From NCBI RefSeq assembly GCF_024385575.1, contig NZ_JANFMV010000005.1, forward strand, positions 62,001-126,000: a stretch of 64,000 nucleotides of DNA. Reading direction: 5' to 3'. A program made the translations under genes and the position numbers. The notes beneath the pieces are model-generated. The model did no database searches. It was given only the letters and a program-made list of their open reading frames with translations, and was not told the origin of the DNA. This stretch comes from Rhizobium sp. NRK18 (GTDB lineage Bacteria; Pseudomonadota; Alphaproteobacteria; Rhizobiales; Rhizobiaceae). Below, piece after piece: positions 59,628 to 64,000 of the stretch (position 1 is the first letter of the stretch; each line of letters starts with the position of its first letter).

Positions 59628-60860
59628 ATGTCTGATGTAATGGTGCTCGGTGCGGGCATGGTGGGTGTTTCGACGGCGCTGGCGCTGCAGGCCGCCGGCA
59701 AGAGTGTCGTGATCGTCGACCGCAAGGGGCCGGGGCTGGAAACGAGCTACGGCAATGCCGGCGTGATTCAGGCCGAAGCCGTCGAACCTTACGCTTTGCC
59801 GCTCGACCCGGTCGCGCTCGTCAAGATCGCCTTCAAGCTGCGCAACGACATCAATTACCATTTCACCGCCCTGCCCTCTCATGTGCGCCCCGTCTGGGAA
59901 TATTTCCTCGCCTCGCTGCCGGGCCGCTACAAGGAAATCTCGAAGACCTATTCCAAGCTGGCGCTGCGTTCGACCGCGGACCACGCGCCGCTGATCGCGG
60001 CTGCCGGCGCCGACAACCTGATCCGCCGCGGTGGGCTTCGCTTCGTCTTCCGCACGCAGGAAGCGCTCGACAAGGCCGCCAAGGACGCCGAGCGCATTCA
60101 CGAGGCATACGGCCCGCCGATGAAAATCGTCGACGGCGCGGAGCTGGCGGCTGCCGAACCGTCGATCAAGATCCCGCTGAAAGGCGCCGTCCACTGGACG
60201 GGGAGCTGGAGCTGCATGGATCCCGGCGGGCTGACCGAAGCCTATGCCAATCTCTTCGTCTCGCGCGGCGGCACGATCGTCAACGGCGACGCCGAGACGC
60301 TGACGCGCGCCGAGAATGGCTGGACCGTCAAGGGTCCGGATGGCCCAGTCACCGCCGCGGACGTCGTCGTCGCCCTCGGCCCTTGGTCGCCGCTGCTGCT
60401 CAAGAAATTCGGCTACGACATTCCGCTCCTGAGAAAGCGCGGCTACCACCGGCATTTTGCCGGCGGCGCGACGCTGAACGCCCCGGTGTTCGACAGTGAG
60501 AACGCCACCGTGATCTCGCCGATGATCAAGGGCATCCGGGTGCTGACGGGGGCGGAGCTCGCGCGCTTCGGCGCCATGCCGACGCCGGTGCAGCTGGACC
60601 ACTCCTCGGAAGCCGCCGGCGAACTGCTGGATCTTGGCAAGCCTGTCGAGGCCGAACCCTGGTTCGGCAACCGACCCTGCATGCCGGACATGCTGCCGCT
60701 GGTCGGCAAAGCGCCGCGCCATGACGGGCTGTGGTTCCATTTCGGCCACGGCCACCAGGGCTTCACCCTCGGGCCGACGACATCGGCGCTGCTGGCGGAA
60801 GAGATGACCGGCGGCACCACGCCGGTGCCGGAACTCTCGCCGTCTCGCCTGAAGATCTGA
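59628..60860 (+). CDS. FAD-dependent D-amino-acid dehydrogenase-like oxidoreductase (DadA family)
   Basis: This 410-residue DAO-family flavoprotein uses the ATG at 59628 (MSDVMVLGAGMVGVSTALALQAAGKSVVIVDRKGPGLETSYGNAGVIQ), a DadA-type start; a longer form from 59583 adds 15 unsupported residues. The C-terminal region NRPCMPDMLPLVGKAP and GHGHQGFTLGPTTSALLAEEM completes FAD binding. It probably oxidises a D-amino acid or imino acid (hydroxyproline-like substrates also use this family). It lies 116 bases after gntR on the same strand. Confidence 0.85.
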   Translation: MSDVMVLGAGMVGVSTALALQAAGKSVVIVDRKGPGLETSYGNAGVIQAEAVEPYALPLDPVALVKIAFKLRNDINYHFTALPSHVRPVWEYFLASLPGRYKEISKTYSKLALRSTADHAPLIAAAGADNLIRRGGLRFVFRTQEALDKAAKDAERIHEAYGPPMKIVDGAELAAAEPSIKIPLKGAVHWTGSWSCMDPGGLTEAYANLFVSRGGTIVNGDAETLTRAENGWTVKGPDGPVTAADVVVALGPWSPLLLKKFGYDIPLLRKRGYHRHFAGGATLNAPVFDSENATVISPMIKGIRVLTGAELARFGAMPTPVQLDHSSEAAGELLDLGKPVEAEPWFGNRPCMPDMLPLVGKAPRHDGLWFHFGHGHQGFTLGPTTSALLAEEMTGGTTPVPELSPSRLKI

Positions 60861-60876
60861 GGCCGACCGCGGCGTC

Positions 60877-60906
60877 TCAGTCCTTGGCGCGTCAGTCCCT
60901 GGCGCG
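60877..60906 (-). repeat. 15-base tandem duplication across the ocd stop codon
   Basis: TCAGTCCTTGGCGCG (60877-60891) and TCAGTCCCTGGCGCG (60892-60906) are adjacent and differ at one base. On the minus strand they encode RARD-stop then RAKD-stop, so the C-terminal codons and stop of the ocd gene are repeated just downstream of the active stop. Confidence 0.7.
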
Positions 60907-61938
60907 GGCGAGCATGCCGAACAGGTCGCGGCTGTCATCGGGATCGGCGATGATGTCGAGGTCCTGGTAGAAGGGCGTGCCCTTGAGCCGGTCGCGGATG
61001 TAGCGCAACGCGGAGAAATCCTCGATCGCGAAACCGACGCTGTCGAACAGCGTGATCTGGCCGGCATTGTGCCGGCCTTTTTCCTCGCCGAGTATCACCT
61101 TCCACAGTTCGGTGACCGGATAGTCGGCCTCCATCTGCTGGATCTCGCCCTCGACGCGGGTCTGCGGCGGATATTCGACGAAGGTCGAGGCGCGGGCGAG
61201 AATGTCGCGGTGCAGCTCGGTCTTGCCGGGGCAATCGCCGCCGATGGCGTTGATGTGCACGCCGGCGCCGACCATGTTGTCGGTCAGGATCGTGGCATAC
61301 TGCTTGTCGGCGGTGCAGGTGGTGATGATCTCCGCGCCCTCGATCGCGGCCTGCGACGAGGTGCAGGCGGTCACATTCAGCCCGGAGCCCGAAAGATTGC
61401 GCACGACCTTGTCGGTCGCCTTCGGATCGATGTCATAGAGGCGGATATTCTCGATGCCGAGCACGGCCTTCATCGCCAGAGCCTGGAATTCCGCCTGCGC
61501 GCCATTGCCGATCATCGCCATGGTCTTCGCCCCCTTGGGCGCCAGATGGCGGGCGGCCATGGCGGAGGTGGCGGCGGTACGAAGCGCGGTCAGGAGCGTC
61601 ATTTCGGTCAGCAGCACCGGATAGCCGGTGGACACTTCGGCGAGCAGGCCGAAGGCGGTCACCGTCTGCAGGCCCTGCGCCATGTTCTTCGGATGGCCGT
61701 TCACATACTTGAACGAGTAGATCTCGCCGTCGGAAGTCGGCATCAGCTCGATCACGCCCTCGCGCGAATGCGAGGCGACGCGCGGCGTCTTGTCGAAGGT
61801 TTCCCAGCGGCGGAAATCCGCCTCGATGACATCTGTCAACTCGACGAGCACCCGCTCGACGCCGATGTGATGGACGAGCTGCATCATGTTCTCGACGCTG
61901 ACGAAGGGGACAAGGGCTTTCTCGGACGGCGCCAGCAT
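60892..61938 (-). CDS. ornithine cyclodeaminase
   Basis: This 348-residue OCD-family enzyme has the NAD-binding motif AMIGNGAQAEFQALAM near residue 135 and AARHLAPKGAKTMAM. The region SHSREGVIELMPTSDGEIYSFKYVNGHPKN and the Asp in INAIGGDCPGKTEL (~230) are typical of true ornithine cyclodeaminase, which turns ornithine into proline and ammonia. The ATG at 61938 has AGGAG about 10 bases upstream; one at 61965 does not. It is divergent from the Lrp gene, a common OCD arrangement. The stop is followed by the 15-base duplication. Confidence 0.9.
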   Translation of the reverse strand: MLAPSEKALVPFVSVENMMQLVHHIGVERVLVELTDVIEADFRRWETFDKTPRVASHSREGVIELMPTSDGEIYSFKYVNGHPKNMAQGLQTVTAFGLLAEVSTGYPVLLTEMTLLTALRTAATSAMAARHLAPKGAKTMAMIGNGAQAEFQALAMKAVLGIENIRLYDIDPKATDKVVRNLSGSGLNVTACTSSQAAIEGAEIITTCTADKQYATILTDNMVGAGVHINAIGGDCPGKTELHRDILARASTFVEYPPQTRVEGEIQQMEADYPVTELWKVILGEEKGRHNAGQITLFDSVGFAIEDFSALRYIRDRLKGTPFYQDLDIIADPDDSRDLFGMLARARD

Positions 61939-62030
61939 GGCGGGGTTCTCCTGCTTCCTGATCATGCCCAGAGAGTAGCAGAGGCGCCGAATTGGCCGAA
62001 AGCGCAAACTTGTGTTGTTTCCGGCAGCAA

Positions 62031-62040
62031 TTTGCGCAAA
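62031..62040. promoter_or_regulatory. TTTGCGCAAA palindrome upstream of the Lrp-type gene
   Basis: A perfect 10-base palindrome lies 36 bases before the preferred Lrp start (62077) and just before the weaker ATG at 62041. Its core TTGCGCAA occurs twice in the ABC promoter 9 kb away. A second partial copy (AGCGCAAAC) is at 62001-62009. Confidence 0.6.
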
Positions 62041-62076
62041 ATGAGTAACAGGACTGACGAAACGACAGGACGCGCC

Positions 62077-62514
62077 ATGGAGCCGAGCCGCTATATCCCC
62101 GACGATCTCGACCGCCGGCTGATCGCGCACCTGAGGATCGACGGCCGCGCCTCGCTGTCGAAGCTCGCCGACATCCTCGGCGTGGCGCGCGGCACCGTGC
62201 AGAACCGGCTCGACCGGCTCCTCGAAACCGGCACGCTGATGGGCTTTACCGTCAGGATGCGCGAGGACTATGACGACCGCACCGTCAACGCCGTGATGAT
62301 GATCGAAGTGGTCGGCAAGTCGACGACCCAGGTCATCCGCAAGCTGCGCGGCATCCCGGAAATCCATGCGCTCCATACGACCAACGGCAACTGGGACCTC
62401 GTCGCCGACATCCGCGCCGGAAGCCTCGCCGATTTCGACCGCGTTCTGCGCGAAGTGCGCATGATCGACGGGGTGGCGAACAGCGAGACGAGCCTGTTGC
62501 TGAGCGGGGTGTGA
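62077..62514 (+). CDS. Lrp/AsnC-family regulator next to ocd
   Basis: This 145-residue regulator has a helix-turn-helix (DDLDRRLIAHLRIDGRASLSKLADILGVARGTVQNRLDRLLETGTLMG) and an AsnC_trans_reg domain (~68-140). The ATG at 62077 follows AGGA with 6-base spacing; a start at 62041 would add 12 residues but touches the palindrome. It probably activates ocd in response to ornithine or arginine, and through the shared TTGCGCAA sites may also act on the ABC operon (inference). Confidence 0.88.
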   Translation: MEPSRYIPDDLDRRLIAHLRIDGRASLSKLADILGVARGTVQNRLDRLLETGTLMGFTVRMREDYDDRTVNAVMMIEVVGKSTTQVIRKLRGIPEIHALHTTNGNWDLVADIRAGSLADFDRVLREVRMIDGVANSETSLLLSGV

Positions 62515-62572
62515 GCGGCGAGCGACTGGGAGCAATCGCACGTTATTTTAGGGCGACGGCAAACGGCGCCTC

Positions 62573-62598
62573 CCCTCTCCCCGCCTGCGGGGAGAGGG
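62573..62598. repeat. palindromic intergenic repeat, CCCTCTCCCC type
   Basis: CCCTCTCCCC (62573-62582) and GGGGAGAGGG (62589-62598) form a perfect 10-base-pair stem (12 if the inner GC pairs form). It is followed by GTCAGGGTGAGGGG. This sequence type is widespread in rhizobial intergenic DNA (RIME-like elements, family knowledge). Confidence 0.75.
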
Positions 62599-62720
62599 TC
62601 AGGGTGAGGGGCAAAACCACACAGGCACGGCTTGTCATTTAGCAACACAATATCGAACGAGCCTTGTCGAAACGAAGGCCGACGGGTCACAGAAGCGCCC
62701 TTCATCCGCCCTGCCGGGCA

Positions 62721-62746
62721 CCTTCTCCCCGCAAGCGGGGAGAAGG
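62721..62746. repeat. palindromic intergenic repeat, CCTTCTCCCCGC type
   Basis: CCTTCTCCCCGC (62721-62732), AA, GCGGGGAGAAGG (62735-62746) is a perfect 12-base-pair hairpin, preceded by CCGCCCTGCCGGGCA (a second small hairpin). This is the typical rhizobial repeat half and pairs with the copy 150 bases upstream. Confidence 0.78.
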
Positions 62747-62889
62747 GACCAGCCCTCATTCATCACCGAAGTTCGGCAATGTAACTGCGCTCCCCATCCC
62801 CTCTTCGGAACATAGCGACCGCTCATCCATTTGCCTGACTGAGGGTTTGTCCTCGAGACAGGCATCCGGATCAAAGGGTAGCGCGCGCA

Positions 62890-63651
62890 ATGAGGCAACT
62901 GGCGGAGAATTTCTGGACGTTTCGCGGCGACTTCAAGGTCGCCGGGATCATCAATCTCGGCACCCATATGTCGCTCGTGCGCCGGGCCGATGGCAGCTAC
63001 CTCGTGCTCGACAGCTATGCGCTGGAGAAAGACGACCGGCGCGCGCTCCTCGAGCTGACGGACGGCGGACGGGCGGTCGAGGCGATCCTCAACGTGCACC
63101 CGTTCCACACGCTGCACTGCAGCGCCGCCCACAGGCTTCTGCCGCATGCCCGGCTGATCGGCACCCGGCGTCACCATGGCCAGGCGCCGGACCTGCCATG
63201 GGATTCCGGGTTTATCGAGGACGCGGCAACCCAAAAGGCTTTTGCTGCGGACCTGGATTTTTCCGTGCCGCGGGGCATCGATTTTGTCAGCGATGACGAT
63301 CATGTGCATGTCGCCTCGGTTCTCGTTCGCCACCGGCAAAGCGGCATCGTCCATGTCGACGACACGATCAATGTGCTCGCTGCCCCCGGCTTCCTCGGCA
63401 AGCTGCTGCCCCAGTCGAAGCTGAAATTCCATCCGCAGCTCGCCAAGGCACTGCAGAAGCGCTCAGGCGCGGCCGACGACTACGCGCAATGGGCGCGCGA
63501 GATCGCCGAGGCCTGGGCCGGCACGCCGGTCGTCTGCGCCGCCCATTCGGCCGTCCGCACCCTGCCCGCCGACGGCTGGTGTCGCGAGGTGCTCGACGCG
63601 CTGAAAGGCGTCGACAGGACGCTTGCCAAACACCGCTCCACCCACGGCTGA
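62890..63651 (+). CDS. metallo-beta-lactamase-like protein with a degenerate metal motif
   Basis: This 253-residue protein has an MBL-like layout but lacks the classical HxHxDH. In its place is NVHPFHTLHC (His70, His73, His76). Later HVDDT and AAHSAVRT could give the remaining ligands. AAGGG lies about 10 bases before the ATG. It may bind one metal or none. I recall homologous hypothetical proteins in proteobacteria but no function. An aldehyde dehydrogenase gene follows 48 bases downstream on the same strand and may be in the same operon. Confidence 0.65.
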   Translation: MRQLAENFWTFRGDFKVAGIINLGTHMSLVRRADGSYLVLDSYALEKDDRRALLELTDGGRAVEAILNVHPFHTLHCSAAHRLLPHARLIGTRRHHGQAPDLPWDSGFIEDAATQKAFAADLDFSVPRGIDFVSDDDHVHVASVLVRHRQSGIVHVDDTINVLAAPGFLGKLLPQSKLKFHPQLAKALQKRSGAADDYAQWAREIAEAWAGTPVVCAAHSAVRTLPADGWCREVLDALKGVDRTLAKHRSTHG

Positions 63652-63699
63652 TCTTCCCGGCCAGACAACAAAAACACTGCAAACAGGAGAAACACCCCC

Positions 63700-64000
63700 A
63701 TGTCGAACTCATCCAAGTCCCTGAAGACCATCAATCCGCTGACCGAGCAGGACCTCCGCTCCTATCCGCTGATGTCGGACGACGAAGCGAGCGCGGTGGT
63801 CGAGGCGAGCCACAAGGCCTTTCTCGACTGGCGGCTGAAAAGCCTCGAAGAGCGCGCCAAGGTGATCTCGGCGATTGCCGCCGAAATGCGCAAGTCGAAG
63901 GAGGATTTTGCCAGGCTGATGACCGACGAGGTGGGCAAGCTCCTCAACGACAGCCGCAGCGAAGTCGATCTCTGCGCCGCCATCTGCGACTACACCGCCA
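63700..64000 (+). CDS. aldehyde dehydrogenase, succinate-semialdehyde dehydrogenase type, 3' end outside the window
   Basis: The first ~100 residues of an ALDH are visible from the ATG at 63700, with ACAGGAGAA upstream. The start TINPLTEQDLRSYPLMSDDEASAVVEASHKAFLDWR and SLEERAKVISAIAAEMRKSKEDFARLMTDEVGKLLNDSRSEVDLCAAICDYTA is the N-terminal helical region of ALDHs like succinate-semialdehyde dehydrogenase. The catalytic Cys and Glu lie beyond the window, so completeness cannot be judged. Confidence 0.85.
   Translation, partial: MSNSSKSLKTINPLTEQDLRSYPLMSDDEASAVVEASHKAFLDWRLKSLEERAKVISAIAAEMRKSKEDFARLMTDEVGKLLNDSRSEVDLCAAICDYTA

Larger units (their letters stand above)
62515..62889. other. 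Intergenic region carrying two rhizobial palindromic repeats
   Basis: These 375 bases contain no credible gene. They hold two CTCCCC-type hairpins (62573-62598 and 62721-62746) of the intergenic repeat class and otherwise ordinary sequence. A 265-residue minus frame that spans this region runs opposite the hydrolase-like gene at 62890 and has no protein character. Confidence 0.6.

Noticed and set aside
1..64000. tRNA, rRNA, CRISPR array, transposase, prophage or biosynthetic gene cluster
   Set aside because: Looked for in the gaps and proteins; nothing with the expected structure or motifs was seen.

Overview
The window is GC-rich, densely packed DNA from an alphaproteobacterium, most likely a member of the Rhizobiaceae (Rhizobium, Ensifer, Agrobacterium or Shinella type). 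The pointers are the malonate set of TRAP transporter, decarboxylase and CoA synthetase in rhizobial order, a fused CysN-CysC, an ectoine-degradation cluster, a DUF1403-ScpB pair, and CCTTCTCCCC palindromic repeats of the rhizobial intergenic type. No rRNA, tRNA, CRISPR array, phage gene or transposase was recognised. The mix of catabolic operons with their own regulators, plus a hipBA module, looks like accessory genome (a chromid, a megaplasmid or a flexible chromosomal region). That placement is inference.

Layout. 1-2.1 kb: end of a putrescine-type ABC operon (ydcV-like permease, then patD). 2.2-5.6 kb: PQQ glucose dehydrogenase and a divergent lipoprotein L,D-transpeptidase. 5.6-9.6 kb: cysD-cysNC-cysQ for PAPS, and a small WGR protein. 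9.6-11.9 kb: a PuuB-like oxidase and a divergent lactonase-type amidohydrolase. 11.9-15.2 kb: modE-modABC with a ModE-type operator. 15.5-18.7 kb: a signalling island (LuxR, two receiver proteins, a histidine kinase) with an 800-base AT-rich structured gap. 18.8-27.5 kb: a divergent ectoine/hydroxyectoine degradation cluster (doeA, an ArgE-like M20 deacetylase and a GntR regulator on one side; eutB, eutC, AsnC, an aldehyde dehydrogenase and a class III transaminase on the other). 27.5-31.1 kb: hipBA with three operators exactly 39 bases apart, then a SPINDLY/OGT-type glycosyltransferase. 31.2-37.3 kb: a DeoR regulator, an alanine symporter, deoC and a two-domain ALDH16-type aldehyde dehydrogenase. 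37.4-41.2 kb: a small membrane protein, an alpha/beta hydrolase, a DMT exporter, and scpB with DUF1403. 41.3-44.7 kb: a LysR regulator whose best start codon is ATT, and an FMO-RidA-DUF1028 operon. 44.9-51.5 kb: the malonate locus matR / matPQMAB. 51.5-62.5 kb: a peptide or amino-acid-derivative locus with an M20 carbamoylase-type hydrolase, an ABC transporter with a permease-ATPase fusion, GntR, a DadA-like oxidase, ornithine cyclodeaminase and Lrp. 62.5-64 kb: palindromic repeats, a degenerate metallo-beta-lactamase-like protein and the start of another aldehyde dehydrogenase.

How the genes work together. Most of the window takes up and oxidises small nitrogen or carbon compounds (putrescine, ectoines, deoxyribose, malonate, amino-acid derivatives) and feeds aspartate, acetate/acetyl-CoA, glutamate or proline into central metabolism. 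Each operon carries its own regulator, and several promoters hold inverted repeats that fit that regulator's family. The best candidates for under-described biology are the orphan ScpB-DUF1403 pair, the phased hip operators beside an OGT gene, the FMO-RidA-DUF1028 operon, the ectoine cluster with an M20-type deacetylase, and the structured gap at 17.5-18.2 kb.
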